The notes: generated by a model from the letters alone, not told the origin. A stretch of 64,000 nucleotides of DNA from Cristatella mucedo (GCA_009760855.2 WPIO01000016.1:3743501-3807500), one strand, 5' to 3'. Shown: positions 1 through 41,905, counted from the stretch's first letter. Made by a program: numbers and translations.

Positions 1-180
1 TCTTCCGGCCTCAAACTTGAACCGCCTGCTTCTTTCGTTCGTGCAATCGCCGCCGCCGTGCTCACTTTTCTCCTGCTTTCGTATCGCTGCCGGCGCCGGT
101 CTTGTTTCGCGGCCTCCGCCGCAGGCGATTCGACCCGCCGCCGCTCGCGTCCTGACCGAGAGAGCGGCTACCTCGTGCAG
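1..180 (+). other. Intron sequence upstream of alpha-actinin exons
   Basis: This stretch shows no alpha-actinin-like reading frame. It ends in CTCGTGCAG, a usable splice acceptor, directly before the first recognisable spectrin-repeat codons at 181. It is read as intron of the gene entering from the left edge. Confidence 0.6.
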
Positions 181-1865
181 GAGCGCGACAAGGAGCTTGT
201 GTCGGAGCGGCGCCGGCAGGAGGACAACGAGGTGCTTCGGCTGCGCTTCGCCGAGGCTGCCAACGGATTCCACTCGTGGCTGAGCAACAAGCGCACCGCC
301 ATGATGGAGGTGGCGGGCTCGCTCGAGTCGCAGCTGGAAGCCATCAAGGGCAAGGCCGTCGAGGTGCGCCAGCAGAAGTCCGACCTGAAGAAGATCGAGG
401 AGCTCGGCTCGGCGATGGAGGAGCGGCTCATATTCGACAATCGGTGAGAGCGCCGCAGCGAGCCGGCGAGTAGTCGGGCGCCGGCCCTTGTGCGCAAGCT
501 GCAGCAGCCGCCGCGCTCTCGCAGCTTTCAGATCGATCGATCGATCTTGGCGATTGTGCGTTTCGAGTCCTCGTCGTGTATCGCTCCGCTGCGTTCTCTT
601 GCGCACGCACTCAGGCACACGGAGCACAGCCCGGTCGGCCTGGCACAGCAGTGGGACCAGCTCGATCAGCAGATAATGCGCATGCAGCACAACGTCGAGC
701 AGCAGATCCAGGCAAAGAACCAGAGCGGCGTGTCGGAGGACTCGCTGCGCGAGTTCAGCATGATGTTCAAGTGAGTGCTCGGAGGTGACCGCGCTCGCCA
801 CCCACATCCGGCCTTAGGGTTGCCATTCGGGCGCTGGCGTTTCGTCGTCGTCGTCGCCGCCTCGCGATGTCGATTCAAAGAAGAAGCAGGAAAGATCTTT
901 GAACGGGGCGAGGCCGTGCGAGGAAGTGCCGCACCGATAAAAAAAAAAGGAAAAATCCTGCCTCGCTCAAACCGTCCCTTGTCGAGGCGTCAGGATCCGC
1001 CTCCTCAAGAAGGAAGCCGGCGGCTGAGCGAGAGCGGCTCGCGACCTACTCGTCTCGTTTTAGGCATTTCGACAAAGACAAGTCGGGAAAGCTTGACCAC
1101 CAGGAGTTCAAGTCGTGCTTGAGAGCCCTGGGATACGATCTGCCCATGGTGGAGGAGGGTCAGAGTGACCCCGAGTTTCAGGCCATCCTCGGCACCGTCG
1201 ATCCCAACGGGTATGCGAGCGCCGCGGCGGCAAAGCCTGCTCACGACGGCCTTGCCCTCGGGTTGCGTGCTCTTAGCGCAGGCCTGCCTGCAGAAATCCT
1301 TCCTCCAGCTGGCGAGTTGCCCAGAGGTCCCGTCGCTCTCTTCGCTGGTTGCAGAGATGGCCACGTGTCTCTGCAAGAATACATGGCGTTCATGATCAGC
1401 CGAGAGACGGAGAACATACAGTCGAGCGACGATATCGTGCAGGCCTTCAAAGCGCTCACGCAGGACGGCGAGAAGCCTTACATCACGTCCGCCGAGGTTT
1501 ATTCGGTGAGCCGCCCCCTCCCTCTTCTGCCGCCTTGTGCGTCGCGCTTGCGCTCACGAATCGGTTCCGAAGTGTTGAGCTGAGCAGCAGAGTGGCGAGT
1601 GCCGGACGCATGCTCGGAGCTCCTCTCTCCTCCCCCTTGCTGCTCTCAGCGTTAGACTCTGTGGGTCAACCGCGCCGCTCCTGCGTGACTCACTTGACTC
1701 GCGGTCCAATATCTCCTCTCTTGTTACCCGTTGCAGAACCTGACTCCCCAGCAGGCCGCATACTGTCTGTCCAAGATGAGACTGTATGCCGATCCAAAGA
1801 CGGGCCACGCCACGAAGGATGCTTACGACTACAAGGAGTTCGTACAGTCGCTCTTCAACCAGTGA
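181..1865 (+). CDS. ACTN: Alpha-actinin, C-terminal exons (5' part outside window)
   Basis: Alpha-actinin is an antiparallel-dimer actin crosslinker acting in the cytoskeleton, at Z-disc-like structures or adhesions. Five exons are read: 181-443, 615-770, 1064-1210, 1355-1505 and 1737-1865, with agreeing phases, giving the last 281 residues. They hold the end of the last spectrin repeat ([19 protein letters not shown] through EERLIFDNR), a helix typical of the family, and two EF-hands. Both EF-hand loops, [12 protein letters not shown] and [12 protein letters not shown], keep acidic or oxygen ligands at positions 1, 3, 5 and 12, so calcium binding looks intact, as in non-muscle isoforms. The second EF loop is split by the intron at 1211-1354. 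The EF3-4 region that binds titin-like partners follows (from [10 protein letters not shown] to the stop). The C-terminus ends FVQSLFNQ instead of the vertebrate GESDL type. The actin-binding CH domains and most of the rod lie outside the window. Confidence 0.93.
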
Positions 1866-2001
1866 ACTCGGCTGCGGCAGTGGAGGCAGAGGAGAGGCGT
1901 GTCACACAGAGACCTCATCCCTTAAGCGGCTGCCAAGCTTAAGCTTCGTCGAAGCCTCGAAATCAATCATCTCTCGTTTATCGCATGTAGTTCTCGTCTT
2001 T

Positions 2002-2007
2002 AATAAA
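2002..2007 (+). terminator. Polyadenylation signal of the alpha-actinin gene
   Basis: A canonical AATAAA lies 137 bp after the alpha-actinin stop codon, and a GT-rich stretch follows shortly after. It fits a normal 3' end. Confidence 0.7.
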
Positions 2008-2859
2008 GCGAGCTAGCTTGCCCGATGTGTCTGTGCAGCGGTGGGGGGCACTCTGCCGGTGTGGGCAGCGGAGTACCCCTGCCGCTCGGCTGGGTGTCCT
2101 TGCACCGTTCGCCCGCAGCAGCAGCTTGCTACGTTCGTCTTCGCCTGGCTCCAGGCTCCCTCTGGCTTCAGTCCCTTCTTCTGTTAGCACCCGCATCCGC
2201 CGAGCAAGTGAGCTTATGGAGCAGTTGTGCTTTGATTAAATTTCTGGCGACCCTTAAGCTGCCGAAGTAAATAAGTCACATCTGCTGACACCAGTTCGCT
2301 GATTCCTTGTTCCTTCCGAGAAAGACAGACCGACAAGCAAGGGAAGCCTGTGCCTTTTCTCACGATCCACTGCACGTGACCTGTTAGCGTCCTTTGGTTC
2401 GCATCTAGTCAGAAAAACATAAGTGAATCAAAACTAGTTCGTATTTATATTGACGTACAAAAATGACAAGATGTAGGCCTTTTTTCGAATTGTGCTGCGC
2501 AGCACTTTCGGGAGTCAGCCTGTTAAAGAACTATTAAAGATCTTGACTTCAGTTCCCACTGAAGTCACGTCATCTCCTGACATGATATTTAAAAAGTAGC
2601 TGAAAACCCGCTCGTTTTTCAAAGCCTGCTCGGCAGGGGTGTTCGTTATATGTGCTTGCTTACTGAAATTGTGCATGCTATAACTTAAGTACTCGTATTA
2701 GGGCTGCTCCACAAATCTAGCTTTAGATAGATGACTAAGGAAAGATAAGATTAACAAGGACCTAAATAATGTAATGTTTTTTGCTCTGCCAAATATCCGG
2801 AAATTTCTGTAACCCCACAAGGATTGATTGTCATAGTGGCAAAAGAAAGCCCCGCTCCG
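2008..2859. other. Intergenic, no feature recognised
   Basis: Between the alpha-actinin 3' end and the first LINE fragment I see no coding frame with splice support and no clear repeat. Base composition changes from GC-rich to AT-rich at about 2270. Confidence 0.5.
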
Positions 2860-4480
2860 TAATACTGCTAATAATGTTTATATAGCACCCTCAGAGAACT
2901 AGATCTCTTTCTAGGCACTCTGTTGTATAGAAGGCATTACCAAATGATCGGTAGTAACATCCGCAACCATCAGGACATGTAAGCACGTATACGCACACGA
3001 GAGACGAATCGCAACGACCCACTAAATACTGTAATAAAGAGGTGTGCTTTTACTCTTTCAACAGCTTTTTAAATGCCGTCATTTCAGAGGATGTTGTGAC
3101 GTGTGTCGGTAGTGAGTTCCGGGCTTTGGGAGCATAGGAACTCTCCCACCCAGACCCCTGCGAAATAGCTAATAATAAGGACGAGATGTAGCCTAAATAG
3201 GGCCCAAGAGAGCTTATTCGCTAGCCACGTGATTATGGCTCGCGGTTAATAAAGGGGCTAATTATATGCATGGTCTCATTTTTAAACAACATGCACAAGC
3301 TCACCAGGACCTCCAGTTAGTAAGACCTTGGCTTAGTAGCACTGTGTCGTGCACAGGTAAGCACAAAAATAAAAGTTCACAGGAGGAAAAATTAAGGGGA
3401 AATAACCACATGTTTAGCTGAGACATAAATGGTGCCAAATCATTGCAGGTAGTGTGACATAAGCCAGTGTTCCAGACTTTCTGTGTATACGAATTTGAAG
3501 CACAATAAATGAAATATTTCAATTTAGTTACTAGGAAAGACCAGAAGTCGAGGAGCTAGAGGCCCGAGAGGACACTAGTAGGAGTGGAAGGGCGGTCAGG
3601 CAGGAAGCTGGTGCAAAGTGTCGGGCAGTAAGAGGCTATTGAAATAAAACTCGCGAAAGCCAGTGAACCTCAGGAGGGATGCGGTGTAGCGGCTACGCCG
3701 ATAACGGCAGGCAAGACATGAGCTATTGAGTTTTTGCACCAGGTTCAGACGATTGAGGGCACTGGCCGAGAGGCTCGAATGAAAGGATTTGAAGTAGTCT
3801 AGACGCCATGTCCCGAACGTGAGAATTGTTATCGGGATTGTGGCTGTCGTGCTTTGTCTAAACAGGCCCTGATTTTGGGAATGTTGCCCAGCTGAAAATA
3901 GGCCGAGTTGGAAGCAATTGAAATATGCTCAGCTAATGACAAATCATTTTGGAAAGTTTAGCATACACAGATTACATTGATCTTAATCTTCGTTGGGCAT
4001 CAGGAAGTTAGGGGCAATCCAAATGCGAATGCCGTGGAAAAATTAAAGTAAAGGATAACTGATTCAACAGACTCATTTATATAGCGGAAGAAGAGCCATA
4101 ATGGCTATCACTACCGTTTGCTATGGGCAATAAAGAATTGCCTGGCACAAAGACTGGAGCCAACGACCTGGGTCGTAAAGAGTCGATGCGGGGGAATCAA
4201 GGGAATTAAGTTGGTAAGATGTGGAGCACAGCTTTTAACTGTTTAACTAATATGGGAGAGCTGGGTTTCTTCGGCATACAAATGAAAGCCAAGATTGTGT
4301 TTGGGGATGACATCGATCAGAGGGAGAGTGCGAAATAGAGATCGGAAAAAGTGGAGCTTGAGATCGAACCTTGAGATGTATCCTCGTACTTTAAGGTCTC
4401 TCCGGATGACAGGCAGCCATTTACAATATGAATCTGACATCGTTCACTGACACTGAGGTAGGACGGTGGTGTGTCAGCGA
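2860..4480 (-). mobile_element. Degenerate LINE family A (CR1/L2-like) copy
   Basis: The 3' end carries the family hallmark on the reverse strand: the complement of TAGAAAGAGAT plus AGTTCTCTGAGGGTGCTATA at 2870-2930, beside an AATAAT stretch. The body further on matches the other LINE A copies, including the KAYAPKAWNSLPT-type region near 3110-3140 and the segment with remnants of LDKAR and NI at 3840-3910. At 4243-4330 a decayed reverse-transcriptase core reads LPLIDVIPKHNLGFHLYAEE, where the YADD box has become YAEE. The copy is full of stops and is interrupted by a SINE at 4075-4190. Confidence 0.75.
4075..4190 (-). mobile_element. tRNA-derived SINE (type 2) fragment
   Basis: Read on the reverse strand, a box-B-like segment (GGTCGTTGGCTCCAG) is followed by the family core: ATTGCCCATAGC, then TAGTGATAGCCATTATGGC, then CTTCTTCCGCTATATAAATGAG. 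The same core recurs at 13080, 16235, 51740, 53670 and 57775. It is inserted in the old LINE A copy. Confidence 0.6.
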
Positions 4481-4807
4481 TATCTATTGAGAGACTGGTC
4501 AGTTGTGTCGAATGCTGCCGAGAGAGACCTAGGAAAACGAGAGGAGGCCTTACACTGATCAGCGGCGTTTAGAAGGCCACTGTAAACCTGAAGCAGAGCA
4601 GTTTTAGGCTAAGTGTTCGTCACGACAGCAAGCCTGCTTCAGTAAAACTCAAAGACTGATTGGCTCGCTGGCTGCGCACAACTTCCGCCCGCGACTCAAC
4701 GCCGTCAGCTGCCGAATGACAATTACGCGCGACGCAAGGAACGACGACGTAAGCAGCCAGCCGCCAGAGAGCTCTCGAAGAACAAGCTCAGCCAAATCTC
4801 CGAGAAA

Positions 4808-7800
4808 ATGCCGCTTCTCAAACAAGCCAAGGTCGTTTTCATTGTCGGTATGAGACGCTAGCCTCGAGCGCTGCTGCGATTGAGAAGAACCGAGTTTGCT
4901 CGAGAAATGAGCGCCTGAGCTATTCACTTCTGCCGCCATCTTTCCTATACGACGATCGTGCGGAGGATCGATATAGCTGTAGCAGCTCAGTTCCGCTGAG
5001 AAAGGCTCATCATCGCCTGCTCATCATCGCGACCCGAGAATTCAGAGGCTCCTAAACTGGCTAAACCGTCCGAACTCATCATGCTGAGCCATTCAGGGTT
5101 GATATCGCAGGAACAGCACCTTGTGGCGCTTCTCCAAATGCTGCCATTCGTAAGGCTATTAGTCGAAGCAGTTCGCGTGTGCAAAGGCAGTATGTAAGTG
5201 ACAGGAGGTAAACAAATTGACAGCCAGTTCAAGCGCATCCCGGTTAAAGATAACGCGTGGCCGTCGGCACTGGCCGAGAGCCGGCGGTGGATGCTTGGGC
5301 CTAGATGGGAGGAGGCTGGGCGGCTAACCTTCCCCTTCCCGCGCCGCCGGGGGGGGGGGAGGAGGGCCCCCCGTGGGTCTAGCTGAAGGAACGGGGTCCG
5401 CGATGCCAATGCCAAAGCTGCAGTCGGGCCGAGCCCTCTTTGTTGAGAACGTCCCCTTTAGCTCCTTTGTGTCAAGAACACCTCCGTCCTGGCCCCTCGG
5501 AGCCCTACGAAGCACCTCTTCGCTGGCTAACTGGCATCGAGGGGGATCACCCCAACTAGAGTATAATAATAATAATATTAAATTTTTATAGCGCTCTCAG
5601 AGAACGTTATCTCTCCCCTTTACAGATGCTGTACATAAAGCATTACCAAATGTTTGGTGGTAACGTCCGCGAGCAGCAGGCATAGTGTAAGCACGTACCT
5701 CCACACGAAGGACGAATAAATCACGAAGACCCACCAAATGCTGTAATAATAAAGGTGCATTTTAAGGTTCTTTTTAAATGTATCATGTCAGTGGACGTCG
5801 TGACGTGCGTCGGTGGGGAATTCCAGCCTTTGGGAGCATAGGAACTAAAGGCGCGGTCTTCAACGGTTTTGAGGTTCGTACGAGGTACGGCTAAACGATT
5901 CGAGTCAGAACAGTGGGTTGTACGATTCATTCGGTGCTGAAATTCATACTCCACATCTCAAAAAAATGGTTATAAGAATTTTCATTGAGGCACTGATGAG
6001 CCCATCTGGGCAGCGCACCGTCGGTGAGCAGAATCAGAGCGTTTCCCAGAGAGGCTGCCATTTTCATTTTCAATGGTGCCGCCAATTTATTTTAAATTTT
6101 ATTTCGGATGGACTTGAGCCGCCTGCCAGGCGGCGTGTGGTTGACGCTCGGCTTCACGGTCTCCAGCTCGAACCAGTTCTAATGAACTCGAGCGGAAGAG
6201 GGGCATGGCAAACCTAGGGGGCGCTAAAAGGGCCGCTGACCTCGACGGCCCACTCACCCGCTCCAGAACCTTTACTCTTGACCTTTACTCTCCGCCCCTG
6301 CGGCAGCGCCCGCTCCGCGACCTCCTCTACGCTGATCTCGGCGATCGACAATCGAGGGTTCTGTCCATAAAAAGTCTTTTTTTGTAATGCTGCCCCGACG
6401 ACCTTGCGCCCCTGCCCTGCAAGCGTCGTCTGCTACGCCATGCGATCGCCCTTAATCGGCGTCGAACCGGTCCGCTTAAACTAATGACATAAGCTTCGGA
6501 CCGGCTCGTTTAAACTACTGACAGAGGCATCGAACCGGTCCGTTTAAACTACTTGACAGAGGTGTCAGACCGGTCCGTTTACACTTCGCCGCGGTAAAAT
6601 GCCTACGCAACTCAACTCGCCGCCTTAAAACCTGGTCCCTAGCGCTTGAAGCGTTCCACGGTGGAGCGTGTCGATAATTTCGCCCGCCGGTCGCGTCTCC
6701 GCCATTCCGCGTCCAAGCGACGAAGAAGGCGCGCCCCCTGGCGGTACCAACCGAGGATAGGTCGTTTGCTTCTGGCTTCTTGCTCGTCGGTCTGGGCCGC
6801 TGAGGAGAGCCGCGCTCAGCTCCAAAAGTTAAGCCGATTTAGTAGCCTCGTTTTTATAGCGGCAGAAGATCCTTCAAAGCTATCGCCGGCGATCCGGGTA
6901 GCGTGGAGAGGACGGCACTTTACCCCTGGGCAATTATCCTGAGGCGTGCGCTTCCGTCCGTCTCCCTTTCGGGTCTCGGCGACATGCGACGACACCCAAG
7001 ATGGAAGCGAGACCGCAGCGGGACGGAGAGGAGGTCGCGCTGCAGCTCGCGGCTAGGCCGTGACACTGCGCGCTACGTAAACGAGCCGCACCTTCAGCGG
7101 CGGCGCGCGAATGTTCGAGGCGTTTCTCCAGATGGAGGCTACCGGAGGTGTATTTTTCGAGAGTTTTCGGCGAACGCGCTAGGGCCATTTTTCTAGGGGG
7201 CGGGGGGACAGTCGTTTCATTTTTAAAGAGGAAATTCCGCCCGGACTGGTCGTCTTCAGAGAAAGGCCAGCCGCTTCAGGCAGCGAATCCTTTTTTCGAA
7301 TGTCGAAAGAGGATTCGCGGAGCCAGCGCGCGGCGCGGAGCTCCCGACTCTCTGGAAGTTGGATTTGTCGATCTGCAGCTGGAGCCAAAGAGTGTTTTTT
7401 TCGCCGAATTTTAAAGAGAAGGCCCTGACTTTGTGCCAAACCCGTCTGCCCTGCTCCGTGCCAGCATCCTGCTATGCGATCGGGTGGAGAGGGCTCAGAG
7501 CAGTTGCTAGTTTTGTCAACGATCTGCTTGCAAATGTTTCTTATCAAGGATTGACTCTCCGTGTCTCGCAGGTGGTCCTGGATGCGGCAAGGGCACGCAG
7601 TGCGCTCGGATTGTGGAGAAATACAATTACTGCCATCTCTCTACTGGTGACCTGCTGCGAAATGAGGTAAACACCGGTTCGAAGCGAGGAGCTGAAATAA
7701 ACAGAATCATGGAGTCCGGAGGACTGGTACCACTGGTAAGCTTCGGCGCCAAGCACTTTTTCTTGAAAGAAAGTAAAAATGGCGGTGGAGGTAGAAATAC

Positions 7801-7884
7801 GGAGGGCAAAACAAAAAAAGAAAAGCGGAGGAAGAGGGAGAGAGACAGAGTGTGTGTCGTTGAGAGAGATAGCAATAGTGTCAG

Positions 7885-7919
<35 letters not shown>

Positions 7920-8676
7920 TATCGTATATATATATATATCACTTTATCGTATATATAGATATAGATATGAGTGTGTCGATGAGAGGGAGAGATAGCGAGT
8001 GTCAGATAAATAAATAAATATATAAATATTCATTCCATTCAAGGCTGTTGAAACCCAACCGTTTCAGGATATTGTTCTGGCGTTGGTGAAGGAGGCCGTG
8101 GCCTTAAATTCAGGTGCCAAAGGGTATCTAATTGATGGCTATCCGAGGGAGCTTGAACAAGGAGTACGGTTCGAAAAAGAGGTAAAGTATCACAGAATCT
8201 GAGGCACAGATTTGCACTATTCAGGTCCTCTGATGACCATCCACAGAAAGCAGTGGGTAGTTCAATCGATTGCCACTTATGCACAGGCCTTTTGGACGTC
8301 GCTTTGCAGATAACGCCTCCGAAGGCTGTGCTTTATTTTGACGTGCCGGATGAAGTGATGACAAAGCGGCTTCTCGAGCGGGCGAAAACGAGCGGTCGCG
8401 TAGACGACAATGCAGAAGCAATAAAAAAGCGAATCAAGACCTTTCACGAACACTCCGATGCTATCCTGCAGCATTACAAGAAGCAAGGCCTTCTTCGAAC
8501 GGTATCGGTGTTTTTTTTCCTCGCGCCGAGCAATGGCTGAGCACCGAGTCCACGTGGCTGCCGACACGTTGGCTTGGCTGCTCAGCTCACGAAGCCAAGC
8601 TGTCTTGTAGATCGACGCCAGAGCTTCGGTGGAGCACGTTTTCCAGGAAGTCGTCAGAGTCATGAATGCCGTTTAA
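4808..8676 (+). CDS. AK1: Adenylate kinase isoenzyme 1 (cytosolic AK1 type)
   Basis: This enzyme catalyses ATP + AMP = 2 ADP in the cytosol and balances adenine nucleotides. Five exons, 4808-4847, 7572-7735, 8068-8181, 8310-8501 and 8611-8676, join in frame to 191 residues; the vertebrate enzyme has 194. Exon 1 codes only for [13 protein letters not shown] plus the first base of a glycine codon, which is completed at 7572 to give the P-loop [10 protein letters not shown] (about residues 14-23). The NMP-binding region [11 protein letters not shown] follows, then [12 protein letters not shown] (about 89-100) with the AMP-site DGYPR, and the short LID with TSGRVDDN (about 133-140). The short LID and DGYPRE sequence are typical of AK1, not of the long-LID AK2/AK3 group; UMP-CMP kinase usually has SGRSDDN here. 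The family's second P-loop serine is a cysteine. The ATG at 4808 was chosen because it gives the usual short N-terminus, although the frame stays open upstream. Intron 1 is 2.7 kb. Confidence 0.94.
5560..5955 (-). mobile_element. LINE family A 3' fragment in AK1 intron 1
   Basis: The reverse strand shows the LINE A end: the complement of the AGAGATAACGTTCTCTGAGAGCGCTATAAAA motif next to AATAATAATATT. Upstream on that strand the coding remnant reads [22 protein letters not shown], the same block as in the copies at 19020 and 58385. It is truncated at about 5955. Confidence 0.8.
5956..6455. other. AK1 intron 1, GC-rich, no feature recognised
   Basis: The stretch has short open frames in several phases, expected from the high GC content, but no family resemblance and no matching splice phases to AK1 exons. 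Confidence 0.4.
6456..6592 (+). repeat. Tandem repeat, about 40 bp unit, four copies
   Basis: Four units each contain a variant of ACCGGTCCGTTTAAACT followed by an ACTGACAGAGG-type linker. The unit core starts near 6467, 6499, 6533 and 6571, so spacing varies from 32 to 38 bp. It lies within AK1 intron 1. Confidence 0.75.
6593..7571. other. AK1 intron 1, CpG-rich block
   Basis: This is GC- and CpG-rich DNA running up to the AK1 exon 2 acceptor. Several frames stay open, but none resembles a known protein and none is flanked by splice sites in a phase that would fit AK1. An internal promoter or CpG island is possible but not shown. Confidence 0.35.
7885..7965. repeat. (AT)n microsatellite in AK1 intron 2
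   Basis: Alternating AT runs at 7887-7916 and 7926-7940 are followed by TATAGA repeats to about 7965. Confidence 0.9.
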
Positions 8677-9335
8677 CAGAAAAGCCCGATTCTCGCGACT
8701 GGCACACAAACAACACGAACAAGATAGCTTCGCCGCCGTCCGGCAGCACTGTTGGCCTGCACCGACGCAGCGTCAGTGCGATCGAGCATGCTCCTCGGCA
8801 TTCTCATCTCGGGCATCGCGGCAGCGGAGCTTCGCGCCAGCGAAGCGCCAGTCTGAAGCACCAAATACAGCAATGCATTCAGGTCAAGCGACAGCGAGAA
8901 AAGACGGCGACCGCGATGCTATCCCCGAACGTGCTGTTGCTGCCCCGCCCCACGTCGGCCGTCCAATCGCCAGCATTCTGATCGGGGTGCCTGACGCGCT
9001 CTCGAGAGACATTTGTCGACGATCGACCACCACCAGTTCGGGCCATGGTCGATACCTTACCGGGGGGGGGGGTCGGGTTGGTTGCCATCGGGACCAAGAA
9101 AAATCGCAGAAGCGGCAGCTGAGCCACTAAGCTCCCCTCAGCTCATCGTGAGTAGCAGGTGTATCAAAGGTGAAGGTGGGGCCACACTGAATGCTTGCTG
9201 CATCGGTGCAGCATTTCTCCAGCACAGGTAGCGCGGCCCTTGCCGAGGACAGCTCCAGATGACTGGTAACGACGCTAGTATTTCTGGGGCGGCCGCCGGC
9301 TGCTCGCTCAGCCCGGGCACACTTCCCCGGTGTCG
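8677..9335. other. Convergent intergenic space between AK1 and PIGP
   Basis: The two genes run towards each other and their stop codons are 659 bp apart. The stretch must contain both 3' untranslated regions. I see no clear AATAAA for either gene. Confidence 0.5.
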
Positions 9336-18129
<8,794 letters not shown>

Positions 18130-18254
18130 GGTGAGAGAGAGCCTGACGGCAAACGTATTTATAGCGGCTCGTTTATCGGTATCAGAAGCGCCGTGCGCGC
18201 AACGTCTGAGGAAAATTAATTTATTTCAAATCAAGTATGTAGGCTGTGACCTTC
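18130..18254. promoter_or_regulatory. Putative bidirectional promoter of PIGP and NPHP4
   Basis: The PIGP start codon (reverse strand, 18129-18127) and the NPHP4 start codon (forward, 18255) lie 125 bp apart, head to head. A TATTTATAG element at 18156-18164 could serve as a TATA box for the forward gene. Transcription start sites cannot be placed from sequence alone. Confidence 0.6.
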
Positions 18255-39317
<21,063 letters not shown>

Positions 39318-40830
39318 GCTGAGCGGTCCGTTAGAGCGGCCGCTCGGAGCCGCATGCGTCATCTCACTCCTAGCGTCCAGAGCCGCACCGGATTCGCGAG
39401 TCTTGTCCGGGGCTCCGTGCAGTGCCGGCCGCAAACGCTGCGGACAGTGGTCGCCCGAAGCCACCGCTCTACCGACCGTCGGGTGCACATTCTTCCGTCC
39501 GATTATCTGCCCCACGCTCTGTCGCTCGCTCTTCCGCTGCAGCGTCGCTCTCGAATCTTTCGCGAACGCTCCTCGAGAAGGAGCAGGAGATGCAAAGGAG
39601 TCGGAGGGCGTCGCTTTGGCGCGGCTTTTGCTAGGAACGCTTTTACCTTTCTTGTAGAAATTACAGTTTTACATTAGCGCTTGCCTAGCTGCTACAGCAT
39701 TCGTTGGGCTTCGAGGGAGCGCAGCCGGCAGCCTGGGTGACGTTCGCCTACCGAGCACCTGCCGGGAAAACCGCGAAGCGGTGTAGCGCGGCCATCACAG
39801 CGATCCGCAGTTTCGGCTGCCTATGCTGCTTTGCACCGGCGAATCGCTGCTGTCTAATGCCACGCCCTCTTGCCAGTGAGTTAAGGGAGGACGCCCTCTG
39901 TTACGTCTAATTGCTCAAAGTCAAGACCTACGGTGTAGTTGTGGTAGCTATCGTTGCTTGTGCATGGAGTCAGGAGGGACGACGCATAATCTCGAAGGCC
40001 GACGTTATTAATTACTAGCTGTTGGCCGTGAAGAAATCATGGGAAGTTTCAGCTATGCATTAAAATGACGGCCAGAGTGTCTGCCGACCTAGCGGTCTGA
40101 GCCCCGCCTGCAGCCGAGCAAGGACTCCAATACCGGACCGGAATCTTCATCATAAGTGATGCGTTCGCTGAGCTCTGACATCATAAAGGTCAGCCAACTT
40201 TTTCGGGCTCCTTCCTGTTATTCCGGTCGTTTCTGTTGAGTTTCGGCTCTGAGCCGAGTGGCTCTTTTTGTTGTTCTTTCTCGCTTTTGTTAAAGGTACG
40301 CGCTTATGCTCTACTCGCTTGGCTGCTGTTTGTTCCCTATTCCTTGCTGTTAAAACTCACCTGTCCACAACGGTGAGCGGAAACCACGGGTTTTCTATGG
40401 AAGTCAACCTGCAGCCATAAAAAATCACGGAAAACTGCAACAGCGACTTTGAAAGGCGATTAGCCTTATTATCCGCTAATATGGCTAGTGCGCCAGCCCT
40501 GCTGTCAAGTCTTAGTTTTTTTAGTTTTGGTGCAAAATCTGTGGAGGACAAATGAAATCGTATTAAAAGTAATTATGTTCTTATAAAGCGAACCTAAATC
40601 TACATCTATGAAATTTATTTGTTGGCAACGGGTTCCGAATCAGCATTTGGTTGTGCGTACGAAACTTTCAGACGTTCTGACCATCTTTACAGTTATATTA
40701 ACTGTCCAGTCAGCCCCGTGAAGAATCATGGACCAATTCTATATATGTGTGTCCCCTCATCGCTTACCAAAAGCAGACGCAGCAAAGGTATGTTCAATTT
40801 CACTATGAGACTGCATGTTGCAGCTATATA
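39318..40830. other. NPHP4 3' region and intergenic DNA
   Basis: The first few hundred bases should be the 3' untranslated region. No clear AATAAA was found close to the stop. The rest shows nothing recognisable. Confidence 0.4.
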
Positions 40831-40980
40831 CATGCGTGAGACGAAGTCTGTTGGCTACCGAATGCGAACCGAAATCCGCTTAGGCTGTGAGTGCTCTATA
40901 CAAACTCTCCTGCATAACACCAAAATGGTCTTTGTGGAGTTACAGACGGATACATTACATGACATTTTATGCAAAATATC
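40830..40980 (+). mobile_element. LINE family B 3' tail
   Basis: GCGTGAGACGAAGTCTGTTG, GCTTAGGCTGTGAGTGCTCT and GGAGTTACAGACGGATACAT, then TACATGACATT, match the family end. Confidence 0.8.
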
Positions 40981-41514
40981 TCCCCTCCCCTTTTTGACAT
41001 GACATTCGTTATTGCTGTCACGTCGTAGGAATACTATAAATATCGTAACGGGAATAATACAAGCTGAACGCCAGTGGCTAAGTGACTTAATAACTAACTT
41101 ACTAACAAACCTATCTAATTACAGGGGTAGATTTATTATTATTCTCAATACTTCCGGTCTCTAGACGCTGGTGCCTACGTACCGGGATGATTGGGCTAAT
41201 TGCCTAATTTACATTAAAAAGAATCGTGGCAGAGTCATGAAGAGGTGCGAAGTCCTCGTGCAGCTTCCAACCGAGAGATGAGTATTTCATTGGTTTCAGC
41301 AGTTAAAACACTGGCGCACGGCACCTTAAATCAAACATAATAACAACTGGTATATATCCCTATATGGTCCCTATGTGATGCAAGTGACAAGCGTTAACAC
41401 ACGACATTTTTAAGACTGAGACGATACGGAAAATGAATACGGCTAGACAAAACTGGTAGCACCGCAGGGGCTTTAGAAAGAGGAGAGCGATGTAGAGACG
41501 AGGAGATGGATGGA

Positions 41515-41640
41515 TACAGAGAGAAGGAGGGACACACACACACAGACACACACATACAGAGAAACAGACAGACAGATAGGGAGACACAGACAGAGAGACA
41601 GACATATAGGGAGACACAGACAGAGCGTGTGTGTGTTTGA
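41515..41640. repeat. Mixed (CA)n/(CAGA)n simple repeat
   Basis: ACAC, ACAGACAG and AGACAGACAG runs alternate over about 120 bp. On the reverse strand this gives low-complexity open frames rich in Ser, Val and Cys that should not be taken as genes. Confidence 0.9.
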
Positions 41641-41824
41641 CAGATCGATGTGTCGATGATGCAAATACGCTGACTGGCCAGCATGCATGCAAGCAAGCAG
41701 GAGGGGCAGGCTTTACGGTGAACTATGTACGAGATAGTAATCAACATGATGAAACTCACTGCTAAAGATCTCAGCAGCAAGCTCTAGGAAGCCGACTACA
41801 CATGTTCCCTACTTGTCGCACATA

Positions 41825-41905
41825 ACACATTTTATATAGCGCCCTCAGAGAACTCTTTCTAGGCACTTTATATTTGCTGTAAACGAAGCATAATCGAATG
41901 CCATT
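41825..41905 (-). mobile_element. LINE family A 3' tail fragment
   Basis: TATATAGCGCCCTCAGAGAA, then CTCTTTCTAGGCACTTTATA and TTTGCTGTAAA, match the complement of the family A end. Confidence 0.7.

Noticed and set aside
41360-41780. Reverse frames with Cys/Val/Ser-rich membrane-like sequence
   Set aside because: They translate the CA/CAGA simple repeat.
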